A DNA stretch of 64,000 nt. Source: Agriterribacter humi. Its GTDB lineage: Bacteria; Bacteroidota; Bacteroidia; Chitinophagales; Chitinophagaceae. A program made the position numbers and the translations under genes. Under the pieces are notes generated by a model that saw only the letters and a program-made list of their open reading frames with translations, ran no database searches and had not been told where the DNA came from. Of this stretch, positions 35,732 through 44,839 are shown piece by piece (the first letter of the stretch is position 1; each line of letters opens with the position of its first letter). The stretch is taken from the NCBI RefSeq assembly GCF_009192765.1, contig NZ_VOHQ01000010.1, positions 159,520 to 223,519 on the forward strand, read 5' to 3'.

Positions 35732-36298
35732 TTAATAAATTCGTTTGCGGATCCTGCTTAAGGCCTGGGGAGTAACACCAATATAAGATGCGAGATATTT
35801 TAAAGGGATTTGCTGAATTAAACGGGTCTTTTCGGTAAACAATTTTAAATACCGTTGTTCTGCTGTATCGCTTAACAGCGAAAGCTCCCTTTTAAAACTA
35901 TCTAAGTACAAATGTTCTCCTGCATGTCTTCCAATAAAATTCCCAATTTCCGTTTGCTGGTAAATTTCCTGGAGGTCATTATACGTTATACGCCACAGCG
36001 TAGTGGCTGTAAGCGTTTCAATATGATACACAGAGGGCGTTTGTGTGAGAAAAGAATCATAGCCGCTTACAAATTCGTTGGCGAAAGCAAAATAAAAAGT
36101 CAGATCATTTTCTTCTTTTGGCATATAGAAACGTATAATGCCCTTTTCTACAAAGGAAAGATGGCTTTCTGTTTTGCCGGCTTTTAAAAGCAAATGGCGT
36201 TTGGGAAACTCCTGCTGAATAAGCCTGGAAGAAAAAAACAGCCAGTCTTTGTCTGTAAGAGCGGTTATGCTTTCAAAGTATTTTCTGATCTGTTCCAT
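35732..36298 (-). CDS. Crp/Fnr-family transcriptional regulator
   Basis: 188 residues: a cyclic-nucleotide-binding-like beta-roll (about 20-115, with FVEKGIIRFYMPKEEND and DLTFYFAFANEFVSGYDSFL) and a C-terminal helix-turn-helix (IPLKYLASYIGVTPQALSRIRKRIY). No Cys cluster for an Fe-S centre, so not an Fnr-type oxygen sensor. It lies 53 bases upstream of, and in the same direction as, the DoxX-like gene and probably controls it. Confidence 0.9.
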   Translation of the reverse strand: MEQIRKYFESITALTDKDWLFFSSRLIQQEFPKRHLLLKAGKTESHLSFVEKGIIRFYMPKEENDLTFYFAFANEFVSGYDSFLTQTPSVYHIETLTATTLWRITYNDLQEIYQQTEIGNFIGRHAGEHLYLDSFKRELSLLSDTAEQRYLKLFTEKTRLIQQIPLKYLASYIGVTPQALSRIRKRIY

Positions 36299-36411
36299 TT
36301 GCTGCTTTGTATTTTAAGTACTAAAATTATTGTATATGAAACGGACATGCTGTATTCAGTATACAAAATATTGTAAAAACCTTTCGTGAGTCTGGTCAAT
36401 GATGAACACAG

Positions 36412-36560
36412 ATGCTTCCCTGCCTGGCGGTAGGCAAGCTTCGTTAGCATGACAGGCAAGGGAATAAGGGTTCAGCTTTTGCACTACTGTTCAACCACCC
36501 ACTATTGCTTGTCACCCTGACCGCGGCCTGCCTGCCGGCAGGCAGGGAAGGGTCCATCTT
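36412..36560 (-). repeat. Dispersed repeat R2 with a perfect 20-bp palindrome
   Basis: Inverted copy of the repeat at 22999-23130. CCTGCCTGCCGGCAGGCAGG at 36527-36546 is a perfect palindrome. A second, less perfect palindromic word (TGCCTGGCGGTAGGCA) lies near 36420-36440. The rest of 36299-36680 shows no gene. Confidence 0.78.
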
Positions 36561-36680
36561 CGCTGCAATCGTTGCAGATGCTTGCTTCGCCGCCGCAACA
36601 AACAATACTAACAATTCTTATGTAATTTAGCGCCAGCAAACAAATACAGCAACTGCCGGATACGCGAAAAAACACAGCCC

Positions 36681-37874
36681 ATGCGAACAAGATCAATGTT
36701 GAACCGTGTTCTTTTTATTGCACTTATTACAATGAGCCTCATCTCCTGCCGGGAGGGAAAAACCAAACAGGTTGCCGCCATCGTACCCGACATCGGCGCC
36801 ATGAAGATCAGCGGCGCCATTTCCTGTACAAAAGGACTAACACCCGGCGACAGCACCATCTTCATGAATGGCGGTGGCACGGCTTTTATAACAACAGTGG
36901 AAAATGAAATACCGGCTGATCCTGAAAAAATTGCAGGCATGGCATATATCCCCGGCGGAACATTCAGCATGGGCGGCGTAAACCCCGTGGGCATCACCGA
37001 AGGGGGACACGAAGCCATGGACGACGCCCGGCCCATACACCAGGTATACGTTGATCCTTTTTACATGGATGAAACGGAAGTAACCAACAAGCAGTTCGCG
37101 GACTTTGTAAAAGCAACCGGTTATATTACGGTGGCGGAACAAAAACCCACAAAGGAAGAATTTCCAGGCGCACCGGAAGAAGCGCTTGTTGCCGGCGCGG
37201 TGGTATTCACGCCTCCCGCGCATGAAGTGCCATTGAACAATCACCTGCAATGGTGGCAATATGTACACGAAGCCAACTGGCGTCACCCATCGGGACCTAA
37301 CAGTAATATTACCGGGAAAGAAAACTATCCCGTAGTGCAGATCGCTTATGAAGATGCGGCGGCTTATGCAAAATGGGCGGGCAAGCGCTTACCCACGGAA
37401 GCCGAATGGGAATTTGCCGCCCGGGCAGGCAAACCAGGCAACCTCTATACCTGGGGCAATGAAATGAAGGATGCCGGTAAATGGCAGGCCAATACTTTCC
37501 AGGGACAATTTCCCAATGCGGATATCGCCGGTGATGGCTTCGCGGGCATTGCACCGGTTAAACAATTCGCGCCCAACGGCTATGGTTTATACGATGTAGC
37601 CGGCAATGTGTGGGAGTGGTGCAGCGACTGGTACCGCCCCGATTATTACGCCGGACTTGCAAAAGCAGGCGTTGTTAAAAATCCCAAAGGACCCGACTCA
37701 TCCTTCGATCCTGCCGAACCCGGCCAGCAGAAAAAAGTACAGCGTGGCGGCTCGTATTTATGCACCGATCAATATTGCACAAGGTACATGGTAGGCACCC
37801 GCGGCAAGGGCGAATGGCGCTCCGCCACCAACCATATCGGGTTCAGGTGTGTGAAGGATGTGGAGGGAGAATAG
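36681..37874 (+). CDS. Exported formylglycine-generating-enzyme-like lipoprotein
   Basis: 397 residues with a lipoprotein signal (MRTRSMLNRVLFIALITMSL, Cys at 23). The FGE/SUMF1 fold fills about 90-390: YIPGGTFSMGG, DETEVTNKQFADFVK, YPVVQIAYEDAAAYAKWAGK, RLPTEAEWEFAARAG, YDVAGNVWEWCSDWY and RGGSYLC. C361 and C366 sit where FGE has its copper-binding cysteine pair (CxxxxC), followed by the NHIGFRC end. True FGE activates sulfatases; no sulfatase lies in this window, so partners are unknown. Confidence 0.87.
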   Translation: MRTRSMLNRVLFIALITMSLISCREGKTKQVAAIVPDIGAMKISGAISCTKGLTPGDSTIFMNGGGTAFITTVENEIPADPEKIAGMAYIPGGTFSMGGVNPVGITEGGHEAMDDARPIHQVYVDPFYMDETEVTNKQFADFVKATGYITVAEQKPTKEEFPGAPEEALVAGAVVFTPPAHEVPLNNHLQWWQYVHEANWRHPSGPNSNITGKENYPVVQIAYEDAAAYAKWAGKRLPTEAEWEFAARAGKPGNLYTWGNEMKDAGKWQANTFQGQFPNADIAGDGFAGIAPVKQFAPNGYGLYDVAGNVWEWCSDWYRPDYYAGLAKAGVVKNPKGPDSSFDPAEPGQQKKVQRGGSYLCTDQYCTRYMVGTRGKGEWRSATNHIGFRCVKDVEGE

Positions 37875-38004
37875 CTTTGAGCTGTCAGCGGTCAGCGATC
37901 GGCTGTCAGCAATACCTCTCACCTTTCAACCTTTCACCTTTGACCTCTGACCGCTCCCTTGTACTTCCTTTCCGCTATGCGGCAAATCTGTTAAGCCCGA
38001 AGCC

Positions 38005-38070
38005 GGATCCCGCACGTGCGGGACTAAATCCGAAGGGAAGCACCAAGCCTGTCCGCCGTGGCGGAAACCA
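38005..38070. repeat. Dispersed repeat with two 14-bp GC palindromes
   Basis: Within TTAAGCCCGAA...TAAATCCGAAGGGAA sits CCCGCACGTGCGGG, and 20 bases on TCCGCCGTGGCGGA. The outer words recur at 42331-42370 without the first palindrome, so the palindrome looks inserted. Flanking 37912-37955 and 38187-38221 are TCACCTTTCACC-type low-complexity runs. No gene seen in 37875-38218. Confidence 0.6.
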
Positions 38071-38218
38071 AATCACAAAAGACAAACCTGCGGAATATCA
38101 AATGCAAATCCGAAGACTAAAATTCGAAATCAGAAGACAAATGCAACCATAAACCACAAACTATAAACAACAAATTAAAATCCGCGTCCTCACCTTTCAC
38201 CTCTCACCTTTCACCTCT

Positions 38219-40375
38219 TTACAATTTAATTTTAACACCGCCATTTATTACAAATCCATCTACCGGAGCATAAATGTCTCTAAAAACCGGATTGGTAACG
38301 GAGCCTGTGTAAATGGTGTCAAACCTGGTTTGCCGGGTATCAAGGAAGTTTTCAAAGTTTATGAATACAGAAAATTTCTTCCATAGCTTTTCTGCCATCA
38401 AACCATTTATCCAGTAAGGCTTTCCTGTTGCGCCATCGCTCAACCTTTGCGGACTGAAATAATAGGCTTCCAAACCAATCTTTAGTTTGTCTTCCTGCTC
38501 ATACATTAATACATTATTCAACCTGTGCTTTGCCGTTAATGGAAACCAGCTTCTGGTATTGCTGAAGTAACTGTTCACATCTGCATAAGTATAGCCAATG
38601 AACAACTTAAAATCGCCGTAAGTGAACCGCAGGTTTGTTTCCATTCCTTTGGTATCTATATAACCATCTGCATTTACAAATTCATAATTGCTGCCTGCCG
38701 TATTGGTTAACACCAATGGCTTATTCAGTCTTGTATAAAAGAATAGCTGGTTGATGCTAAAACCTACATCACCAAAATTTGTTCTGTAGTTAAAATCAAG
38801 ATTACCACCTGCTGACCTTTCGTTGTTTGCTGATTGCCCGTTGATGGGCAGAATGTTTTGAAACTGTACTTTCTCCGCATCTTCATTAAATACAGTAGGT
38901 GTTTTATAACCTAAGCCGCCGCCTAACCTTGCCGTTAGTTTTGGAGTTGCTTTTAGCATGGCTGAAAATCTTGGCAATAATTCAAAACCATATTGCTTTA
39001 CATAGTCGCCTCTTAAACCTGTTTCCAAAGTAAATTTGCCTGTTGGCGACCAGGTGTTTTGCACAAATGCACCAAAGGTATTGTAGTGATAATTTCTTAA
39101 TGGGTTGGTGTGGTGCCTTTGTTCGCTGAAATCATCGGTTAAGAAATTCACTCCGGCTATCCAGAATGTCTTTTCGCCTTTTGTATTAAAGTTGAGCTCC
39201 GAATAAGAAGATTTTTGCACGCCCTCAAAAATGCTGGCAGGCACCGTAATTAACCTGTTGAAGTTTGAATAACTGCTTTTAAACTGAAGATTGCTGTTAT
39301 CACTTAATTTATGCCGTATATCTGCCTGGCCTGTAAAACGACCGGTATTGTTCTTTTCAAAATAACCTGTTGTTCCGTGCCTGATATAATCCATGCTGCC
39401 GCCTGTACGGTCTTCTGTAACGTAGCTAAAACCAATATTGGCATTTGTCTTTTCACCATAAATAAATAGCCTGGGATTAATGGTGTATCGCTCAAACTCC
39501 GGAATAGCGGTCAATCCAATATCTGCCGGGTCGTAAGCACGGCCTGTGTTCCTGGAACCGAAAACAGTTAGTCCGGTGTTCCTGAATTTTTGACTGTAAA
39601 AACCACTAAGGTCCAAGCCCCTGGCTGATGTGGCATTTGCCATAAAACTCAATTCCCTTTCGGCTGTGGGTGTTTTAGAAACGAGGTTTACCAAACCGGC
39701 TATCGCCCCGCCACCGTATAATGTAGATGATGAACCTTTAATTACTTCAACCTGCCTCAGATCAAGAGGGGCAATCTGCATTAAACTTAATCCGCCCGAA
39801 AAGCCTGAATAAAGCGGGAAACCGTCTCTTAATATCTGGGTGTACCGGCCATCAAGTCCCTGTATGCGGATGCTGGAATTATAAGAAGTGGCTGAAGTTT
39901 GCTGTGTTTGAATACCCGTACTTTCGTTCAGCAGCATTCTTATGTCGCCCGGCTTCATGTTTCCTTTCTCTGTTAGTTCTTCGCCGGAGATCACTTCCAC
40001 CCGTGTTGGAATATTGGCAATGGTTCTGCTTATACGGGTTGCTGTAATTATTATTTCTTCTTCGTGTTCCTCCCCTTCTTCCAAAAGCACCTCAAATGTT
40101 GTGTTGCCGGGCTGCGGCACCTCAACGGTTACTTCCTGTTCTTCCAAATCCACATACGACACTTTAACCTGGTACCTGCCTGCTGCAATGTTTGTAAAGA
40201 TTGCAATGCCTGCACTATCTGCAACTGCTGTTTTGTTTAATGAAACGATGGTAGCTGTAGCGCCTGCAAGGGGTATCTTTTCTTCGCTGCTTTTAATCAA
40301 TAATGTAATGGTATGCTGCGCATAAATAGTGAACGCACATAACACTGCTATGCTTAGCAATAGTATTTTCTTCAT
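38219..40375 (-). CDS. TonB-dependent receptor
   Basis: 718 residues. Signal to about residue 19 (LCAFTIYAQ), a CarboxypepD_reg-like domain (LAGATATIVSLNKTAVADSAG, to about 95), a plug (RTIANIPTRVEVISGEEL, IRIQGLDGRYTQILRDG, LRQVEVIKGSSSTLYGGGAI) and a beta-barrel ending at KIKL. The plug resembles receptors of the FepA/BtuB/CirA group. It follows a DUF6660 gene by 49 bases, a pairing I associate with metal-linked receptors in Bacteroidota. Substrate unknown. Confidence 0.92.
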   Translation of the reverse strand: MKKILLLSIAVLCAFTIYAQHTITLLIKSSEEKIPLAGATATIVSLNKTAVADSAGIAIFTNIAAGRYQVKVSYVDLEEQEVTVEVPQPGNTTFEVLLEEGEEHEEEIIITATRISRTIANIPTRVEVISGEELTEKGNMKPGDIRMLLNESTGIQTQQTSATSYNSSIRIQGLDGRYTQILRDGFPLYSGFSGGLSLMQIAPLDLRQVEVIKGSSSTLYGGGAIAGLVNLVSKTPTAERELSFMANATSARGLDLSGFYSQKFRNTGLTVFGSRNTGRAYDPADIGLTAIPEFERYTINPRLFIYGEKTNANIGFSYVTEDRTGGSMDYIRHGTTGYFEKNNTGRFTGQADIRHKLSDNSNLQFKSSYSNFNRLITVPASIFEGVQKSSYSELNFNTKGEKTFWIAGVNFLTDDFSEQRHHTNPLRNYHYNTFGAFVQNTWSPTGKFTLETGLRGDYVKQYGFELLPRFSAMLKATPKLTARLGGGLGYKTPTVFNEDAEKVQFQNILPINGQSANNERSAGGNLDFNYRTNFGDVGFSINQLFFYTRLNKPLVLTNTAGSNYEFVNADGYIDTKGMETNLRFTYGDFKLFIGYTYADVNSYFSNTRSWFPLTAKHRLNNVLMYEQEDKLKIGLEAYYFSPQRLSDGATGKPYWINGLMAEKLWKKFSVFINFENFLDTRQTRFDTIYTGSVTNPVFRDIYAPVDGFVINGGVKIKL

Positions 40376-40424
40376 ATTGTGTAAACGGTAATGTGATCAA
40401 TAAATCCTGCCTGTCCTGAAGCTG

Positions 40425-40742
40425 TTAACCTGCACGCGGGGGCTGAAAGAGACTGGAATAATACCCTGATTTGAAAGAGAAACAATATTCGCTATACGCC
40501 GGTGAATTATTAAATGCAACCGGTTCAAAAGACGTGCTTATCGTATTAAGGGTAAAGCCTGGTGCGGATGAACAAATAGAAAATGGCGAACAGTTGCTAC
40601 AGTCCTTTTTATGATCTGAACCGGCACTGCCTGCTGTACTTTGCTCTTCCTCACAATTGTCAAAAAAGGAGCAGGGAACGACTGCGCTGAACAAAATATA
40701 AATAGCTAATATGCAGGCTATACAATTTTTCACCAGGCGCAA
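40425..40742 (-). CDS. DUF6660-like Cys-rich exported protein
   Basis: 105 residues with a signal (MRLVKNCIACILAIYILFSA). The mature part has SFFDNCEEEQS, then DHKKDCSNCSPFSICSSAPG, a Cys-rich motif of the DUF6660 group, and an aromatic C-terminus (YCFSFKSGYYSSLF). The cysteines could bind a metal ion. It is the upstream partner of the TonB receptor and presumably co-transcribed with it. Confidence 0.75.
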   Translation of the reverse strand: MRLVKNCIACILAIYILFSAVVPCSFFDNCEEEQSTAGSAGSDHKKDCSNCSPFSICSSAPGFTLNTISTSFEPVAFNNSPAYSEYCFSFKSGYYSSLFQPPRAG

Positions 40743-40816
40743 AGGTAATCAAATTGATGGATGGAAACGATGTGATGCAAGTTCCGGCTCTTTCGCAAGT
40801 TGGCTTTTGCGGGATT

Positions 40817-42301
40817 TCATTCCTTCAGCGGCGCTATCGCAACAGACCGGAATACCACCTTGCCAAACTTCGCATACAACCACAAAAAATGGCCTTTGTG
40901 GTTTATAACACGGTTTACAATACAGCGGCGATCGTTAATGCTTACGTCAATAATATCATCCTTCATCACAATGTCGAGTTTGACCTTACCGCCCAATCCC
41001 TCAACCGCAGTAATTCGTGTATCCGCAAGCGTTACCGATGATTCGTTTGCCGATACAGCCAGCTTATACCCTTCTCCCGCATCTTCATTGGCGCGCAGGT
41101 ACAATCCATATTCATCATAATTGCCCGATGGTTCAATCTCCATTGTGATCCTGCAGTTAACCGGTACATCTTTTATAAAAGAACCGGTTAATCCGTATGT
41201 AGCATTAAATGTATAGCTGTCGCCCGACCGGGAAACCCATTCATTTTTACTCAGCACAAAAGGGATCTCCGCTCCCGTGGCAGGGATCATTTCGGGAACG
41301 AACTTTGTACACAGCGTGCCGTCTTCCTGCTGAATGATTTCACGTAAAACCGTATTCCCTCCAAATATCTCATGTCCTTCGTCTTCATTGTCTTTGCGGG
41401 AGGGTACCCAGCCTGCGGCTATCCGTCTTCCGTTTACAAAGGCTGCGGTCTTTACCACGTTCGACCATTGTTCTTTAAAAACCTGTGACGCCGGGTATTG
41501 CCATGGACCATACGGCTGCCCCGACATTACATAGTAAGTGTCGGAGCCTGTGCTGTACAGCAGGTAATACCACCCGTTCCGGTAAAAATAATCCGGGCAC
41601 TCCGGTACATCGCTCATGCCGGTAATGACGGGTGCTTTTACTTCCCATTTTTTCAGATCTTTGGAAACCATGTGCACCAATGCGCCATTATTATGGAAGC
41701 TACTGTTTTCTACAGCACTTGATACAAACAAATGAAAATTACCTGCGCTGTCTATGGATACTTTTGCATCGCGGAAATGGCGTTTGCTGTATCCCGGCGC
41801 ATAGGTATAAAAAGGGTTAGGCTGTTGTTTTTTAAAATGAATGCCGTCTTTACTAACGGCATAGCTTAGTTGTTCGCTCCATTCGCCCGAAGAGTCTATC
41901 AGCCGGGTAGCATAAAACGCGTAAAATGTATTGTTGTAATACACTACAGACCCGGTGCAGATGGATTTTTCCCAGTCTTCGTCAATACCAAGCACAACAG
42001 GATACTGCTTCCAGGTTTTAAGGTCTTTGCTGGTGCTCAGCACCCATTGGTGACCACCCATTCCGTTCAACGCAGAATGATGCCCCGAATCGAGCAGCCA
42101 GTACAGGTAAAAAGTGCTGTCGTGGTAAAACGGGATGCAATCACCAACAAACAGATTGCCCTCCGGCTTAAAATAATTCATGGCGTTGGTAGCCTGTGCC
42201 GAAGGATCATAGTTAAGGTGAAATGTTGTTTTTTTGGATGGCTGCGCGTGAACGTATAGCATCATTGCACAACATGCGGTAAAAACGGTCAATCTTTTCA
42301 T
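40817..42301 (-). CDS. GH32-like glycoside hydrolase
   Basis: 494 residues from the ATG at 42301, which gives a signal peptide (MKRLTVFTACCAMMLYVHAQ); the open frame upstream is not conserved-looking. The five-bladed propeller motifs are visible: NLFVGDCIPFYHDSTFYLYW at the start, ICTGSVVYY, KRHFRDAKVSIDSAGN (the RDP-like block) and SDVPECPDYFYRNG (the EC block). A C-terminal beta-sandwich follows (about 350-494). Family GH32 acts on fructosides, but the first block is D-C-I rather than the usual N-D-P, so the substrate is uncertain. Confidence 0.78.
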   Translation of the reverse strand: MKRLTVFTACCAMMLYVHAQPSKKTTFHLNYDPSAQATNAMNYFKPEGNLFVGDCIPFYHDSTFYLYWLLDSGHHSALNGMGGHQWVLSTSKDLKTWKQYPVVLGIDEDWEKSICTGSVVYYNNTFYAFYATRLIDSSGEWSEQLSYAVSKDGIHFKKQQPNPFYTYAPGYSKRHFRDAKVSIDSAGNFHLFVSSAVENSSFHNNGALVHMVSKDLKKWEVKAPVITGMSDVPECPDYFYRNGWYYLLYSTGSDTYYVMSGQPYGPWQYPASQVFKEQWSNVVKTAAFVNGRRIAAGWVPSRKDNEDEGHEIFGGNTVLREIIQQEDGTLCTKFVPEMIPATGAEIPFVLSKNEWVSRSGDSYTFNATYGLTGSFIKDVPVNCRITMEIEPSGNYDEYGLYLRANEDAGEGYKLAVSANESSVTLADTRITAVEGLGGKVKLDIVMKDDIIDVSINDRRCIVNRVINHKGHFLWLYAKFGKVVFRSVAIAPLKE

Positions 42302-42509
42302 TGTAATAAATAAGTGCCTCAATTTACACATTATTAAGCCCGAAATCACAAATCCTAAATCCGAAGGAAACCCACCCAGCTCTGGGCTATGAGCCATCAG
42401 CTTTCAGCTTAAGCATACTAACGATGATCTGATTCCTTCTCACTTTTTACTTTTCACATTTCTCGCCTCTCACGTTTCACCCCTCATCATTCACTATTCA
42501 CTATTCCCT

Positions 42510-42569
42510 TATACGGCACAAGAAACCATCGCTCTCTTCCCACTCCTCATTCTTTGGCCAAAATGGGGG
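42510..42569. repeat. Repeat A, copy 1 (3' of the HEPN gene)
   Basis: Sixty bases beginning TATACGGCACAAGAAACC that recur, with about ten differences by eye, at 45679-45738. Both copies lie just 3' of a defence-type gene on the minus strand (HEPN here, OLD nuclease there). The other bases of the gap 42302-42667 are a CT-rich low-complexity run (42438-42510) and nothing recognised. Confidence 0.75.
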
Positions 42570-42667
42570 CAACTCCATAAAATTAGCGGCACAAAAAATT
42601 CCTTTTAATAGCTCTTTCATTGTTCGTTCTGCGGACGCAACGAAAGCTTAATTATTAGGTAGGCATA

Positions 42668-44167
42668 TTATATTTTGTCGGCATCTTTAATCTTTAAAAA
42701 GTTAACTGGTATGGTCAATTCATTAGATTGCTCGATTGATTTTTTTCGTTCTTCATCATAAACAAGAAACGAAAGATACATAAGTGCAGAACGACTTAAT
42801 TTTAGAAGCTTAAATGTTTTGTCATAAAATAATTGACGGTCTATTTCAAAAGTTTCTGTTTTTTTAGTCCAAGTTTCATTAAACGAGTTAATAATTTTGA
42901 AAGATTTGTGCTCAATAAAATTTCTGATTGTTGCAATTTCTTTGGCATCTGGGTCTATCGTAGTGTCAAATTCTTTTTCATGAAGATCTTTACTCAACCA
43001 AAATAACCCTCTCATTGCCCAATTTTTGGTCGTCAATAGTTTTGTATTTAATCCTTTGTTTTTGTCAAGATTATTATACCATACAGTTCTGAAACTTACA
43101 CGATTCTTATCTAAACCGAGATTGAGATAAATATTTATAAAGTAGGAAATTTTGTCAAATATTGAATAACAAACTCTAAATGCGATTTTAATTTTTTCTA
43201 AAGTAAAAGAGTAGTCTGAATAATCTAACGTGTCCATTAGTACAACTTCTTTGTCAGAAAAATGAGGTTTGGGGCTATTTACACTTTCATAAAAAAGAAA
43301 CCTGACACTTACAAATTCTTGCTTTAATTGATTAAACATACTATGAAAAAATAGCTTGTCATCAGATTTCAATATCATTGTAGGAATAAATAGATAGTCG
43401 TGTGCAACGACACTTTCGGTTAAAATATCATTTAATGGGTTTATAAATAATTTATTTTCCGCACTCCATTTTTTATAGTTTATTTCTTTTTTGTCTAATT
43501 TTTTATAAAAGTCTTTATACTTTTTGAAATCATTTAATTCTTTTAATGGATATGCACTTTCAATTTGTTTAACCATTCCAGCAAACGCATATTTAGCTTC
43601 GTTATAAACTTGATTTGAAGCAATTGCGTTTAAAAGGTCTTTCCTCGCATATTGCATAAAAATAAATTGCTGTGTTGCGTCAAAGACCACTCTTGCGTAG
43701 TAGTATAAACCAAATCCTCGATTGCCAATTGCCATTTCAAAATTTTGATCTATTTCTAAACACTGGTTAAAGTATTCTTGAGCTTCTGAAAATCTTCCTA
43801 TATGACTAAATAAATTTCCTAGATTGGTTTGTATTTGACACTTTTTAAAGTTATCATTTGTATCCTTTAGCAACCTGTTGGCAATCCGCAAATGAATAAT
43901 TTGCTTTTCTAATTCAGGTGTTTCTAGCGGAAATTCTTCATCAGGAAATTTTATTCGTTGAATGTAAGACCAAACATTGGCTAAAAAATAGTTCAAAATT
44001 CCTATTTCTCGTTGATTAAATCTGGCGTTGTCGATTAAGGTAGAGAGTATGTCAATTGATTCTTCAAGCTTCAACAAATTATTTTCTTCACGAGCCGCTT
44101 CAATAATTTCTCCAATTGTTTCAAGGATGTCAATCGGCCTTCTTTCGTCAAAATTCATTAAGTTCAT
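42668..44167 (-). CDS. LA2681-type TPR-HEPN protein
   Basis: 499 residues from the ATG at 44167 (a GTG at 44197 and an ATG at 44158 are alternatives). The N-terminal half carries TPR-like helices (ILETIGEIIEAAREENNLLKLEE, QIQTNLGNLFSHIGRFSEAQEYFNQCL). The C-terminal half is helical and contains IRNFIEHKSF with R415 and H420, the Rx4H motif of HEPN RNases. The overall layout matches the LA2681-like HEPN family. HEPN proteins often cleave RNA in toxin-antitoxin or phage-defence systems; that role is inferred. The gene is AT-rich compared with the flanking metabolic genes. Confidence 0.75.
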   Translation of the reverse strand: MNLMNFDERRPIDILETIGEIIEAAREENNLLKLEESIDILSTLIDNARFNQREIGILNYFLANVWSYIQRIKFPDEEFPLETPELEKQIIHLRIANRLLKDTNDNFKKCQIQTNLGNLFSHIGRFSEAQEYFNQCLEIDQNFEMAIGNRGFGLYYYARVVFDATQQFIFMQYARKDLLNAIASNQVYNEAKYAFAGMVKQIESAYPLKELNDFKKYKDFYKKLDKKEINYKKWSAENKLFINPLNDILTESVVAHDYLFIPTMILKSDDKLFFHSMFNQLKQEFVSVRFLFYESVNSPKPHFSDKEVVLMDTLDYSDYSFTLEKIKIAFRVCYSIFDKISYFINIYLNLGLDKNRVSFRTVWYNNLDKNKGLNTKLLTTKNWAMRGLFWLSKDLHEKEFDTTIDPDAKEIATIRNFIEHKSFKIINSFNETWTKKTETFEIDRQLFYDKTFKLLKLSRSALMYLSFLVYDEERKKSIEQSNELTIPVNFLKIKDADKI

Positions 44168-44460
44168 TGATTGAAACGTTGTTTGAAATGCTTTCACCTA
44201 ACGGACAGGGCTTTCCACTATGTTGATATTTCGTGATTCGTCCGATCCGAAGTTGGGTAAAGTTAATGCAGTGGATTATATTGTATGGCTGAAATTTATT
44301 CGTTCAGTTCGGACTACCGATATTAGCGCAAGAATGAGGTAAGGCACAGTGCCCGGCCTTCTTGTGCTATATTTATGAATTATATTTTAAATCAATTAAT
44401 CCTTTCGATCCGCAAAAATTACGGGCGCTACTGTACTTCCAATCTTCGTTTAAGTACTAT

Positions 44461-44631
44461 GCACTGGTCCAAAAATGCTGAAAATGGAATGATACGGGTT
44501 GATTGCCGGGTTATAGTAGTGCGGATTGAAACTATTTCAAACCTATCCATTTTTTATTAAAACGGTAGTTTTTTTAGTATTTGGCGTGTTTTGCAATGCG
44601 GATGGCGGATTAGTTTCGTTCGCTGTTCAAA
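44461..44631. repeat. Repeat B, copy 1 (5' of the HEPN gene)
   Basis: About 170 bases recurring at 48015-48184 with few differences. It starts GCACTGGTCCAAAAAT and includes GATACGGGTTGATTGCCGGG and a T-rich middle. A 33-codon frame is shared by both copies but has no separate start and no family. It lies 5' of the HEPN gene; the rest of 44168-44839 shows no gene. Confidence 0.85.
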
Positions 44632-44839
44632 AACTTCTTTTGATAAAATTACAGCAAGCGTAAAGTCAAGATAATAGCGTTCCGTCCCGCCGGGTATACA
44701 ACAACTGATTATTTAGCTAAAGTACAAGTCATAGATATTTGCCGATTGCATTTCATCTGCCAGAACAAAAGCTAAAACAAAGAACCAAAAGTTAAAGAAC
44801 GTTTTCCGTCCGCCTTTATGCCTGCCTGTTATAGGATGT

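Noticed and set aside
36502..36696. Minus-strand frame with ACRQAGRG-like peptide
   Set aside because: The peptide is a translation of the GC palindrome in repeat R2, and similar LPAGRQA or LAYRQAG peptides appear wherever the palindrome occurs. Not a gene.
44196..44258. Integron attC-like site: ACCTAAC and GTTGGGT about 60 bases apart 5' of the HEPN gene
   Set aside because: The two 7-mers fit the loose core consensus, but the arms pair poorly, no similar pair was found at the other units and there is no integrase in the window. Such pairs arise by chance at this density.
44375..44560. Small gene inside repeat B (shared also at 47845-48114)
   Set aside because: The shared frame has different starts in the two copies and the conservation is at the DNA level across coding and non-coding frames alike, as expected for a repeat rather than a protein.
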